A DNA stretch of 64,000 nucleotides. Source: Brachionus manjavacas. Taxonomy: Eukaryota > Rotifera > Eurotatoria > Ploima > Brachionidae. This document shows, one piece after another, positions 45,290 to 56,800 of the stretch. Location of the stretch: NCBI GenBank assembly GCA_019054805.1, contig JAHQIY010000007.1:2237501-2301500 (forward strand), in the 5' to 3' direction. The notes under the pieces were generated by a model. It ran no database searches and was not told where the DNA came from. It was given only the letters and a program-made list of their open reading frames with translations. Positions within the stretch are counted from its first letter, which is position 1; the number at the start of each line of letters is the position of its first letter. Position numbers and translations under genes: made by a program.

Positions 45290-46530
45290 CTATTGTAGTA
45301 GTCGATTTATTACCAATATGTAATAAATCGACTACTGAAGAGGTTATAAAAACGTTGATTAACAAACGAAGCCCAGTGAAGTGTCCTGAATGTGACAATT
45401 ATTTTGAGCGCCGAGGGTTTAAAATACACATGACAAGAAATTAGTCCCCTTTTATTTAGTATATATATTAATGACATACCCAAAAGAAATAAAATAAATA
45501 ATGAATACTCTCTGCTTTTCGCAGATGATCTAGTTACATTCTTCATTTATAACAAAAAAGGGAATCTTGAAAATAAGATTAATAAATATACCAACGAACT
45601 AGAACAATGGCTTATTAAATGGAAAATGAAGATATCAGTTGAAAAGTCGTGTTCAGTAGTCTTTTCTAGGTACAAAAAAGAGGGTGATAATCTTAACTTA
45701 AAAATTTATGGAAACAGAAAAATTAATTTCAACTTAATCTTCAATTATTATTATTTTTTGCATTTAAATTAGCAAAAATAATAATATATTTTTAAACCAA
45801 AAAGAAATCAAGTTTCTTGGTAAAAAATTTTTATTCTAAGTTAAACTTTAATATACTAGTAGACGAAATTAAAGAACGCTGCAACAAAAGGCTAAATATT
45901 ATTAAGATATTGTCAAGTAAAAAATGGAGTCTTAATCAAAACACACTAGGATATTTATATGAATCTTTAGTCGGATCAATCTTAGACTATTCTTTTCCTT
46001 GCTTGAATTCATTTTCAGAAAATAATATCAAAAAACTACAAGCAATTCAGAATACAGCAGTCAGAGCTATCCTCAAGTTAAAATATGATACTCCTTCCAA
46101 CATGTTGCATCATGAGGCTTTTAATAAACTTAAATTACAAACAGTCTCAAATCGGCTTTTTGAGTTGAGTGAGAAATATGTTGGGACAGGACTGAGACAT
46201 TCTATTCCATTGGTTGTTAGACTGGTGGAGGAATACAAAGAAGGTTTCGAATCAAGATTTATTGAATACCCAACTCCATTGTGTAATTGCTACCTTACAA
46301 TTTCTTCTTTTTTCCCTGATCAATCAATTTTTTAAAAATATGTATCCTTTAACTCTCTAGTTCAATTTCATTAATTTTCCTCTATTTTAAACCATTCTAT
46401 TACATTTTATTTTTTTAAATTTTTATTCTATCTTATTTAACTTTATTTTATTTTGATTTTTTTTTTTTTTAATCTGAAGGAGCTTTTGCTCGGTACAGAA
46501 AACAAATAAATAAAATAAATAAATACTAAA
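45290..46530 (+). pseudogene. rearranged zinc-finger LINE (finger joined to RT palm, with 3' end)
   Basis: A frame from about 45290 reads EEVIKTLINKRSPVKCPECD then NYFERRGFKIHMTRN and stops at 45444. RT palm sequence starts at once in the next frame (SPLLFSIYINDIP, LLFADDLVTFF), so the endonuclease and RT fingers are missing. After a short hairpin insertion near 45747-45790 the frame 45817-46335 continues with the thumb and C terminus (KLQAIQNTAVRAILKL). The 3' end is an AT-rich trailer, the hairpin GGAGCTTTTGCTCGG, and an AAATAAATAAA tail. FADD is intact but the copy cannot make a complete protein. A sister RT fragment lies at 52010-52480. Confidence 0.85.
45297..45336. repeat. perfect 16-bp hairpin at the element's left end
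   Basis: AGTAGTCGATTTATTA, an 8-base gap, then the exact reverse complement. It directly follows the terminal repeat of the 45272-46740 element and lies upstream of the zinc-finger frame. Confidence 0.75.
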
Positions 46531-46748
46531 TATTTTCACTAATATTTTATTTTTTCTTTGGTAACATATATCTTTATTTGGTCACATAATTATTTCATTG
46601 GTCTCTTAATTCTTTAATTGGTCACATAATAAAATTTTTTGTCACGTTATTTTTTGTAAATTTTTTTAAATAATCTTTTTGGTTACATATTACCCCTCCA
46701 AAAATTAGGTGACAAATTGGTCACCTAGTACAATAGACCCAAAAAATG

Positions 46749-46924
46749 TTTGGATTAAATTTTTAAATTAAAAATCAATTGAATTTTTTTTTAAATAAAT
46801 TTTAATCATTATCAATAAAATCTGATCATAAACTTCGATTTGATAAATAATTTCCATATTTCAAAATGATTACATTTAAAAAATTTTAAAAAAATTAAAA
46901 AAAAACTTATTAACAGCGTTAAAG
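46749..46924. other. 3' flank of the channel gene
   Basis: Short AT-rich spacer between the transposon's target duplication and the stop codon of the channel gene. The element inserted only about 180 bp beyond the stop, so it may lie in or near the 3' UTR. Confidence 0.4.
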
Positions 46925-48238
46925 TTATTTGAACTGTTCAACAAGTTCGATGATAAATTCTGCCGGCTTTGTTTTGTCTTCATTTGAATTGAGTATTCGT
47001 GATTTTAGTTGTTTAATATCAAATATTTTCTTAATGAACCAAGTTATGAAGAACAAATGATATAAAACAAAAAGCACAGCTGAAACTACAAAAAAATAGC
47101 AGTCTATTTTTTTTTTTTGGTCATTGTCTGGTACCAGGATGTCAGAGCCAACCACAGCGTGCCAAATACAGAACAAAACCAAAATTATCAAGCATCCGAT
47201 TGTGTATTTATCCAAAAGAGTTAAGTAGGATACTGAGGGAAGTTTTTGAGTTATTATCCATCTGAAGTTTATGGATGTCAACAACAAAAGTCCTGTAACC
47301 TGACAACGAAACTGAGGAGTACTTGGATTTATTGAAAATATTGTAAAGCCGAGAAGGGTTATTAAAAAAATGAGCAGATATGCACTTGATTACATAATTA
47401 AATTCTTTGTTCAAAATTTTAAAATTCTTACTTCCACAAGTAGAAACCATATTTGCGAAATACCAAACAAGTAACTTTGAATTCGGAACGAACGTCTTTT
47501 TTCCATTTATCTTCAAAAGTGTTTTTAGATATTTTAACAAAATCAAATAATTCCCATTGTTGTTGATCTAGAGTAAAAAAAATAAAATAATATAATAAAT
47601 ACAATAAACTATAAAATTTTTACCAGCAAAATTTTCTTTATTTACTCCGGAATTTTCTGTTCTATTTTCGACTAAAACTACTTCATTTACACTTTTTTTA
47701 CTTGTTAATTTTAAAGACAATTCCTGTAAATCAACAGGAAAATCGTTAAGTTCCAAGCGTTCATAGAAGAATCCTTCTATTCGTCGCTTCTCGGTAATTC
47801 GAACCGTAAAATTTTCAATTGAGCTCTTTAGAGATTGATCTTGCTTGATTAATTCAAAATCAAAAGTTGAAGCCTCTTTTGGTGATCCAATTGAATTCTC
47901 AACGTAAATATCAGGCGACCAGTATATCTCAGGATTAAACTGCAGGCGATTTATATTTGACTTTAAAAATTGTGTTTTAATATCATTAAGATCATCGAAA
48001 TAGCCTTCGAAATAGTAAAATGATTTTTTAAAATTTTCAAAAAAATTTTTAGCCTACATGATTCTAAAAAGTTGAATTCGATAAAATGTTTTAAAATTTT
48101 TTTGTCATACCACATACATTCAATGTAGGCCTCAGCTGCAAATTTCTCATTTTTTGTATCGATTTCTCCTATTTTTGTGAAATTAACCCTAGATTCGACT
48201 TCAACAGTGCAAGATTTTTCGGGTGAATATGCTCCCAT
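46925..48238 (-). CDS. Cys-less pentameric ligand-gated ion channel subunit (ELIC-like)
   Basis: Four exons, 48238-48058, 48004-47624, 47567-47432 and 47384-46925, with short introns (47-56 bp), give 385 residues in frame. The extracellular domain shows IGEIDT, FAAEAYIECMWYD, WSPDIYVEN (89-97), GSP and NDFPVD (147-152). The last aligns with the FPFD of Cys-loop receptors, but the two cysteines that give that loop its name are absent, as in bacterial ELIC/GLIC. Four membrane segments follow: TM1 234-251, pore-lining TM2 about 262-280 (VTGLLLLTSINF), TM3 293-311 and TM4 327-349. The stretch LPSVSYLTLLDKY after TM2 is typical of the family. The TM3-TM4 loop is very short. No signal peptide is visible at this start, so an upstream exon may be missing. 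The intron-1 donor (GTAGGC) is weak. Ligand and ion selectivity are unknown. Confidence 0.85.
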
Positions 48239-50082
48239 TTAATTCTAAAATACTTAAAATAGTCTTTATTAATAGAATTATTATTTTGAACATCAGTATT
48301 TGCATTTTTTAATTGAAAAATATTTAATTATTATGAATTGACTTTTCAATCAGCCAAAGCGTCAAATTTCTCATTTTTAAGCTCGAGTTACCAATTTTTG
48401 TCATCATTTCCCAATCGAATAACACACATTCACTCATCAGATTTAATATCTAGAAAATTTCAATTTAATTAAACTCATCTCATAAATTTAGGAATACATT
48501 TTCATTCATTGAATTTTTTTAAAGTTTTTTTAAAATAATTATCTATGAATAAGAGAAATATTTAGACTGATAGCTAAATTCATTTCTTTATTAATAATTT
48601 AATCATGCGATCTGAAATTTTGAAAATAAGTTCAAATTGTTTTTTAAATATTTTTGAAACAAATCTTTTGAATTTTAATTTTTGCTTTCGATTCTTTAAA
48701 TTGAACAAAGTTTTTTTTAATAATTAAAAAATTTCATTTACCACCAAAAAAAAGCCCTATTAAAAAGTAAAAAAAAATTCAAAATTTTAAAATTAAACGA
48801 TTCATGCTATTTAATGTAAATAATTCCAAAACTGATAGATTAAGTTGGAAAAGCACTTTTTCAAAAAAATGTATTCTAGTTTAAAAAAAAATGAACACTA
48901 TGTTATTTTTTAGCTAAGTCTAAAAATAGAAATTTTTTTTAAAAAATGGCTCTTACTTTTTGACTAGATCGATCAATTACTATGTTTTTATTATAGACTT
49001 AGAAAATAGTTTAGTAAATAATTAAAGGACATGAAATGTGATTAATATATTCGCATTTAAAGATTTTAAGTTAATTCTTTTTATTTAACAGTATGGCAAA
49101 TATCAATGAACGTGGTTAATTAATTGGAATTCTATTTTCAAAGTTAAATGTTAGCTAATGAATACAAACAAAAATTATCTCAAAACAAGTAAGACTTTTA
49201 TGGTGAAATTTAAAATGATTTATTTTATTCAAAACCAAAAAAATACATTTTATTTGAAACTATAGCATCACTTTTATTTTTATCTGTGAATTTTAATCAG
49301 GTCTATTTTAAAAGAATGAAAAGACAATTTCAAAAGGTTTTCAAATCATAACATATTATATATTAAATGAGAGTTTTGTTCAACCAATTTAGTATCATTG
49401 CATTTTTTACATGATATCCATAATAATAAAAAAGTAACTTATTAGATATTATTAAATGATATATTATTATTACAGATGGTATTTCTTCTAATTTAAATAC
49501 AAAATTTTGAAAAGAAAAAAATTGTGATTTACCTGACATAAAATTTTTTTTACCAAATATTCTTTGTTTAAATTCGAACAAACTTCAACGATTCAAAAAA
49601 TTTAAATAGCATGACAAAAAATATTCTCTAAAATTTTAATTAAATTTTTTCTTATTTCAAAATTTGTTTCTCAATAAGTATTCCAAAATCGAAAAATTTT
49701 CTTGAATAGTTAAAATTTTAATGGGATTTTGAAAGACACTTCTTCTTACTAGATTATCTTCAAAATATAATATAAATTATATTGTTAAAACCAAAAAATC
49801 TTCCGAAACCGAACTTCCGAAAAATCATTTTTGTAAATATTTATTAGAAATTTTGACAATCTTCTTACTTCCTTATTCGTCATCGTAAGACACTATAGTT
49901 TAACTTAGCAGGTGATCAATTTTTTTGTAGTTAAATACCTTTCATAAACCAAAGAATCCAGATTTGATGCAGATCATTGAAATAAGGGCGGATTTGATTT
50001 TCTAAGGTCAAAGCTTCTATTCAAGATTGAGTTTTTATGAAGAATCAATGTGGAGTTGGCGTTTGTCGCAGAAATAATCACT
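48239..50082. other. intergenic, upstream of the channel gene
   Basis: AT-rich with no supported gene or repeat. A missing signal-peptide exon of the channel gene could lie here, but I could not identify one. Confidence 0.4.
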
Positions 50083-51095
50083 TAGTAGTAGTAGTAGTAG
50101 TAGTAGTTCTTGCTGCGACACCTAACATGTAGATTGTCTAAGCCCATCATCGCCAATTGGCCGTGTAGAGCTGTAGCAGCCGATTCCATTGAACTTATCT
50201 AAAGCCATTTTAAAATTAGCGGTTGACTTGGATTTCACCACGTTTTCTGGCAACCTATTCCAATGCGGAACTACTCTGTTTGAGAAAAATACATGTCTGG
50301 CATTTACTGCAGCCGCAAAATCGTTTATAATTTTAGCTGGGAAACTTTCTCTCTGGACTCTGATCCTATTTCCTCTTAACGCCCCGGCTGGTCCCTTGTT
50401 TTCTGATTTATTCACTAGATTCTTGACCAAGCTTACCTTTTCTATTCCATTCACTAGTTTGTACATTTCAATCAAGTCAAGTCCCCTCTCACTCTTCTTT
50501 CACTCAGCTTTGTCAGTCCTAATTTTGTCAGCCTCTTTTCATACGGCATGTTTCTTACAGACAAAGGTATTTTTGTTGCCCTCTCTTGCACCTTTTCCAA
50601 CGCATTCACGTCCATTTTCATACTTGGATTCCAAACCTGCACTGCGTAATCTAGGTGGGGTCTCACCATGGATATATACAATCTTACCCACAGTCTTTCC
50701 TCTCTACTTGTAAACGTTCGCTTTAGCATTCCAAGCACCCTACTCGCTTTCGCACAAGCTTTTTTCACTTGGCTGGTCCACTTCAAATCTGAAGAAACCA
50801 TCACTCCAAGATCCCTTTCACAATCTGTGGTCGCTAGTTTAACATTCCTGTTGCTTTTTGTGTATATTTATGCCTTTCATTTAGTCTGCCGAAATGCATT
50901 ACTTTACATTTGTTAGCACAAAGTCCCATACGCCAAACCTCTATCCATTGACATACTGCATCCAGATCTTTCTGTAACATCGCTCTCTCATAAACATTAT
51001 TAACTATACCGAGTATTTTTGAGTCATCTGCATACAATTCCATTCTATTTGAAACGCAGTCAGGTAGGTCATTTATGTACAAAACAAATAGCAGG
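50083..51095 (-). pseudogene. 5'-truncated CR1/Jockey-like LINE, RT palm to 3' end
   Basis: Minus strand: SLLFVLYINDLPDCVSNRME and LYADDSKI (catalytic box), CKVMHFGR, then (shifted frame) SSDLKWTSQVKKACAKASRV, SMVRPHLDYAVQVWNPSMKM and LEKVQERATKI, then (shifted again) NSRVVPHWNRLPENVV-type and FKMALDKF. Only two frameshifts and few stops, so it is younger than the copy at 30604-31955, with which it shares architecture and the (CTA)n 3' tract (TAG units at 50083-50107). Confidence 0.9.
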
Positions 51096-52009
51096 GATTT
51101 AATTAAATAGCTTAAAATTGGAGAAATGATTTTCAAGAAGAGTGAAATTTTTCAACCAGATATCAAGGAAATTTTAAAAAAATTTTAAATTGAAAGGTTT
51201 CAATAGCTTCAATAGTTAATATGGTTCACATAGCTCAGTATTAAAAGGCTTAATTTTTTTTCGACAATTTTAATAGCTTTCTTAAATTAAAAAGGAGGGA
51301 AAACACAAAATCAAAAAAGTATTCCACAATTAAATGAAATAAGGAAAATTACTTAAAACATTAAAGTAAAATTTTTATATTTTTAATCTAAATTCTTCGT
51401 TAACAAAATTTTTTTTTTGAATTTTGATTAAATAATTACATATTTTTCTCAATTTTTATCAATTTTAGAACAAAACTTAAAGTTATAAATGATGGATTCG
51501 GATTTTTATTTTAATGATCAGCAAAATCCTAATTAAAATTGTTTTGTCAGTCAATTATCTTTTAAATAGTTAGTAAAATTAGAATTTTTATGATTGTTAA
51601 ATTTATGCTAGTATTTATTTGATTTTTTTTTATTTAAAATTGTATTTTAAAATTATGTCTTTTAAAAATTTTAGAGATAAAATATAATCAACTAGCTAGT
51701 TGAAGAAGCTGACTTTAATTTTTTTGAAATGAAATTCAAATTTTAACTGTAATTCATAGAAAACTGAAGTTTCTGGTCTTTTCAAGTACTCAATTTCTAT
51801 TAGAAAAGGTATTAGGCAATTTGCCAGGTAAATAAATGTAGTTTTCATTAATATATTTTCCAATTTAACAATGGAAGTAAAATTTGAATCTGCAAATTTC
51901 TGAAAAAAAATTAATTAATGTTAATGTTGCACGTATAAATAAAGTAAGCTGAATAAGCTTTAAACAATAGAAAGTTTTTTATCAAATTAAATAATTTTGA
52001 ATCTACTTG
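51096..52009. other. intergenic
   Basis: AT-rich, nothing supported. Confidence 0.4.
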
Positions 52010-52480
52010 TGGAGAAATAGCAACTGTCGTCCCCCAGGGTGCCGTTATTAGCCCTCTTCTATTTTCAATTTTTATTAATGACGTCTCAAAACAGGACAAA
52101 AAAAGCAATTCTTACTCCTTATTATTTGCGGATGATTTAGTGACTTTCTTCATATTTAAGAAATATGGTAACATTTCCAAAGTTATAAATAGCTACTTGA
52201 AAAAAGACGAAACTTGGCTCTACAAATGGAGACAAAGAATGGTTTTTATTATAAACCTAGTTTCAAAAACAAATATCCAAAGGTGACAAGTACTTCAAAA
52301 TATCTCAATCAAGTCAATATACTATCTTCCCTTTGACACCCAGTTGGAAATTTTCTATAAATTTCTTGAAGAAATTAAATTAGATACAATAAAGTTAAGG
52401 CTAGAAAAATTGTTTCAGCCACAAAAATACCTTGATAGCCAGGCTTTCCAAAGAATGCGTGGATGTCTTTGTTGAAAGCT
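52010..52480 (+). pseudogene. RT palm fragment of the zinc-finger LINE family
   Basis: Reads VVPQGAVISPLLFSIFINDV then SYSLLFADDLVTFFIFKKYG and WLYKWRQRM, very close to the 45441-45700 copy. After 52260 the similarity fades into broken frames (YLPFDTQLEIFYKFLEEIKL). No finger, endonuclease or 3' tail is seen next to it. Confidence 0.8.
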
Positions 52481-52901
52481 CAAGAATACCCGACTTTAAA
52501 ACTCCCTTGTCACTTATCTCAAATTTTTTGCAGCGGTGGACAGTTCAAAGATTGTTACATTTCAAAAATGTATGTCATTTTGTTCTTTTTGAAAAAATCT
52601 AATCTCTAACTCTATTTAAAAAAATTCTATCAATGGAGAAAGGAGTTTGATTACTCGGAGCCATTTTAAAAAATTTATTGAATAAACTTTAAAAAAAAAA
52701 AACTAATTCATAAGATATTAGCTGAATTTTCCTTTCAAAAGCGATTCATAATTTTAAATAATTTAATTGCGTTAAGAAGTTAAGAAATAAAATAAAATTA
52801 AATAAAAATAATCTTTGAACTTTATAACAATAAAATTTTAATTTTATTTCATCAATTCAGAATTTTAATTTTTATTGAAAAAGATTCAGGATATTGACCA
52901 G

Positions 52902-53136
52902 CAGGGGCGTAGCCAGATTTTTTCAAATGGGGGACTCGAAGCAAAAGAAATTTTATTCAAAAGATTACATTTATTAGATCGAATTCACAAATAAATAATT
53001 TACGAATGATAAAAATAAATCAATAAAAAAAATCTTAATTTCTTTATTTTGAAAACTTACAGTTAAACTCGAAAATAATGACTATTTTTAAAGGGGGGCT
53101 TGATAACCCTTTTGCCCCTTTCTGGCTACGCCGCTG
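52902..53136. mobile_element. hAT MITE with CAGGGGCGTAGCCAG ends
   Basis: Ends CAGGGGCGTAGCCAG and CTGGCTACGCCGCTG are the terminal-repeat pattern widely seen in invertebrate hAT MITEs. Flanks TTGACCAG (52894-52901) and TTGATTAG (its right copy, later split by the next element) agree at 6 of 8 bases with two C-to-T changes. 235 bp, no open frame. Confidence 0.85.
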
Positions 53137-53142
53137 TTGATT

Positions 53143-53467
53143 GGCAATATGAAATTTTAGTGCAAAAATTACAGCACAAAAAAGAACAATGGTAATAAAG
53201 TGGTTCTCCAAACCATACAATATTATACAAATTTGTACAAAAGAATTCTAATCTCTGCAAAAACTCTGCAGTTTTCTGTAAAATGCAAACCATGTAAAAA
53301 CATAAATATGTAAAAAATTGCAGAGTTTTTGCAGAGATTAGAATTCCTTTGTACAAATTTGTATAATATTGTACTGTTTGGAGGACCAATTTTGTACAAT
53401 TAGAAAAAAAATTAAAACGTTTTTCTTTTTTGTAATGTAAATTTTTGTACTAAAATTTCACATTGCC
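53143..53467. mobile_element. fold-back element with exact 8-bp TSD, inserted in its neighbour's TSD
   Basis: Exact duplication TGTTGATT at 53135-53142 and 53468-53475. Ends GGCAATATGAAATTTTAGT and, on the other strand, GGCAATGTGAAATTTTAGT. An inner pair of arms of about 74 bp (53199-53275 and mirror) includes AATCTCTGCAAAAACTCTGC. It lies so that its target includes the last two bases of the hAT MITE at 52902-53136 plus that MITE's right TSD, so it is the younger insertion. Confidence 0.9.
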
Positions 53468-53679
53468 TGTTGATTAGTTAAATAATTTAGATAAGATTTT
53501 ATAATTAAATTCTACCTTTTTTACTTTTAAACATAGCAGCATAAATTCGATTTTAAAAATCCCTATCCAAAACATTTTGTAAAATTATTTAAAAATAACA
53601 TCCAAGCTTTAATAATGCTTAGAGTTGATTCAATGCCAACATACCGAATCCCTAGAGTCAGATTATTTCGGACACCACA

Positions 53680-53814
53680 ATGAAAGAGAAATCTAGGAAA
53701 ATCAATGATGACTTGTGGATAAGCATTAATCTCCACGAAAGACAGAATAGAATGAAGGAGGCGTGGGGATGCCTTATGTTACAGTTGGAGTTGAAGATAC
53801 AAGAAGAAATTTAG
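53680..53814 (+). other. 44-codon open frame with non-random composition
   Basis: ATG to TAG, encoding MKEKSRKINDDLWISINLHE and continuing RQNRMKEAWGCLM; amphipathic and charged. The G+C content exceeds the flanks and the pattern resembles the C-terminal tail of a mobile-element protein. In-frame stop directly upstream. It could be an eroded LINE end or a small exon. Confidence 0.25.
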
Positions 53815-56800
53815 ATTTGAAGATTACTTTATAGATTTGATGTTAGTTCTTTGCATTTAAGATTTGTCATTATTCTATAAATTACTTTAGAAATATTTTA
53901 GGAAATTTTTCGAGAACTTGTCATTAAATTGTACCACAATCATGTCGATACATTACTATCTTAAAACATGTGCTCTCACTCTTGACCATTGCATTAAGAC
54001 CACTCAGCACAATGAACCTCTTATGTGATCTTTCGAAGCTTTTCCTAGAAAATTTCCTTTTCTTCAACTGTTCTACTGTTTGCATTTCTTTCATTTTCTA
54101 AATTTGAAGATTAATTTACATTTTAGCAGCAGTTTATGTAAATCTGAACTGGAATGGAACCAAAAGTTAAAAAATAATCAAAAAAATTGAAGAAATTAAT
54201 TATGGATGCATACGAAAATTTCTTGCAATGTTCTGACCAACCGTAATTTCAAACAAACAGCAAGAACTGATACCATTCTGCGTCACGATTAGTGAAAATA
54301 CTACTCAAGTGGCTTAGTGCCCAGAATGCCAGAAAATAAGAATCCCAACAGTAATATTATTTTAAACACCTCAAGGGAAATGAAATGCAAGAAGACCAGA
54401 AATGACGTAAGAGAGAACAGTTGAAAAAGATGAAACTGAAATGGAGTTAAGTAGGTATAGAAGCCAAGGATAATTCAGCATAAAGGTGATAAAGGAAAGC
54501 CAAATGCTAAAATGACAGCAAATGGTAAAGAAAATGAAGAAAAAAATAGATTGGAAATCTAACAAAAAAAACTAAGCTTTTAACAAAACAAAATATCTAA
54601 AATTTTATAAATTTTACTTCTATTGAAAAGTGAATTTTCAATAGGGTTTATGAAAAAAGCTTCAATTTTTATTATATTTAAATAATTTCAAAATAAATTT
54701 TTGATTATTAATTTAAAAAATAGAAAAAATGATTTTTTAATAAGATTAAGAATAATAAAATAGAAGAATATCTTATATTTTTTGAGTCTTGATTTTATGT
54801 TTATTAGATAATAAATATCGAAAAAGGAATTAATTTGGTAAAAAATTTAAATATAAAAATGGTAAAATTACCAAATAAAAATATATTTTACATTAAATTT
54901 TCATCTATTAAAATTTTTTAGGGGTAATAATTTTAAAATTGAGATTTTTTTTATTTAAAGAGCTTTACTGAAAATCCGTGTAAATAAATTTTAATTTACT
55001 CAGAAAATGATATTTTTACAAGCAAAAAATTCGAGGATTATTCTTAATAATGTTCCCTCTTTTTATTTGATATAATTTTATTTAAACAAAAACTATTTGA
55101 TGATATTTTAAAACACATACTCTTAAGAGCAAAGTAGAAAATGCCAGAAAAATAATTCTTAACAAATAAGTATTACCTGTACAATCAATCAACAAATGCG
55201 TTCTTTTAATTTCAAGTGAATTTATTGCAAGTCTATTCTTTATTTATTATATTTATTTATTATTTTTTATTGTATTCAGAAAATATTTCTCGGATTGTGT
55301 AATCTCAAAGGTGTGAAGATAAAATAGATCCGCTTTTTACTTCAAGATAAGCTGATTCTCAAATGGGAAAACAAATCATTTGAGCTTGTGTCGATCTCAA
55401 GAGCAGATAACTCATTTGACAAATTAATATTTTCACATGTTTTAAGATTGCAATGTCAGTCTTAAATTGATCTAATTTCTACCTGATGCTGCAACTATCA
55501 ACTATCTATCCGTATCTCTTATTCAGCACAGATTTACAAACGCAATAAGATAACGCTCGAAATAAGTCAGTCCATTGATTCCAGTCTTAGTCTTAGTATG
55601 TTTATCTAGAAAGCTAAAACTTGGAACAAGCTGAACAAACATAGATTGTCACTGCAAACGATTATCTAATACATCTACTATCTCTTCCATAGCTATTGAA
55701 TTTCAATTCAACTAAAAAACATTCCAATTCAATTAGCTGAACTAACAAAATAAATAAATTTTGTTCATGGCTGAAGTTACGAAACGCTTTAGCATCCAGC
55801 AGCGAAATTCCATTGCTTCTGAAAGACACAGTTGATTCCAAATGGTTTAATAGGTTCACGAGCAAATTTGCCAATATTTGATAAAAATCTCTACATACAC
55901 ATACGAGCACAAGGTTATGCTTATCTCCTAGTCGAACATCAGGTGATCGAGCTTGTTCAATTAAGACTTAATAGTCGAAGAATTTCTTCTACCATGATAT
56001 CAATCTTTTATCAATTCAATTAAGACCTTATCTCATCGATGAAATGCATTGAGTAGCTTATTGTTTTCTTTCCATGTTTGAAGCATGTTTAAGATAATTA
56101 GAAAACAAATTGATACAATTCATTTTTTTTGAGTCCAATTTTGTTCTATTGATTTTATTTTTTTTAATTTTTAAATTTTTAAATTTTTATTTTTTTTAAT
56201 TATAATAAAAAAAGTTAAAAAAGAAATTTATATTTTTGTTGATTCTAAAAATATTTTTTTTCTCTTCAATTTCTTAAAAAAATTCACAATAAAATCTGAG
56301 AATGTAATATAGTTTGGTATTTATCTATTATATACATAATAAATTAAATATTTCAAAATCTTCTAATAAAAAAAATACAATTAAATATTCTTTATTTATT
56401 TATTTATTAGAAAAAAAAGTTTTTGAAAATCTTTTCAAATAATAAAAATAAAAAGAATATATTTTTTATTTTTCTTATTTTTTTCAATTCTCTGATCAAT
56501 GATAATGCAAAAAATAAATAAAATCATTCATTTTTTGTAGAGTTTATTAATTTTTTTTTTATTTCAATTTAATATCGAAAATGCAAATAAAAAAAATCAA
56601 AAAAGGTAATTTACTCAATTCTTAATTCCAAATATTGAACTAAGTTTGAAAATAGGAATTAAATTGCCAAAATATTTGAATCAATAAGCCCAGAAATGAT
56701 CGAAGCGTTATTTATTTTTTCAATTTGACTTCCCGCTTCAAATTATAACAAAATAAATAAATTTTCTCTCTGTTTGTTTACATTTTAATCGAGCTTAATT

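Larger units (their letters stand above)
45272..46740. mobile_element. DNA element with exact 8-bp TSD enclosing a rearranged LINE
   Basis: Exact duplication AAAAAATG at 45264-45271 and 46741-46748. Terminal repeats GGGTCTATTGTACTAGGT at the left and its reverse complement at the right. The right arm holds several spaced copies of ATTGGTCACATAATT-type words. Almost the whole interior (45290-46530) is LINE-derived sequence ending in that LINE's own tail. Either the LINE inserted into a short element, or the element moved with LINE cargo. hAT-like by TSD length. Confidence 0.8.

Noticed and set aside
50189-50713. 174-codon plus-strand frame
   Set aside because: Antisense of a LINE thumb and C-terminal region that matches on the minus strand.
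55662-55910. 82-codon minus-strand frame
   Set aside because: No motif, no splice context and an overlapping plus-strand frame of similar length; not supported as a gene.
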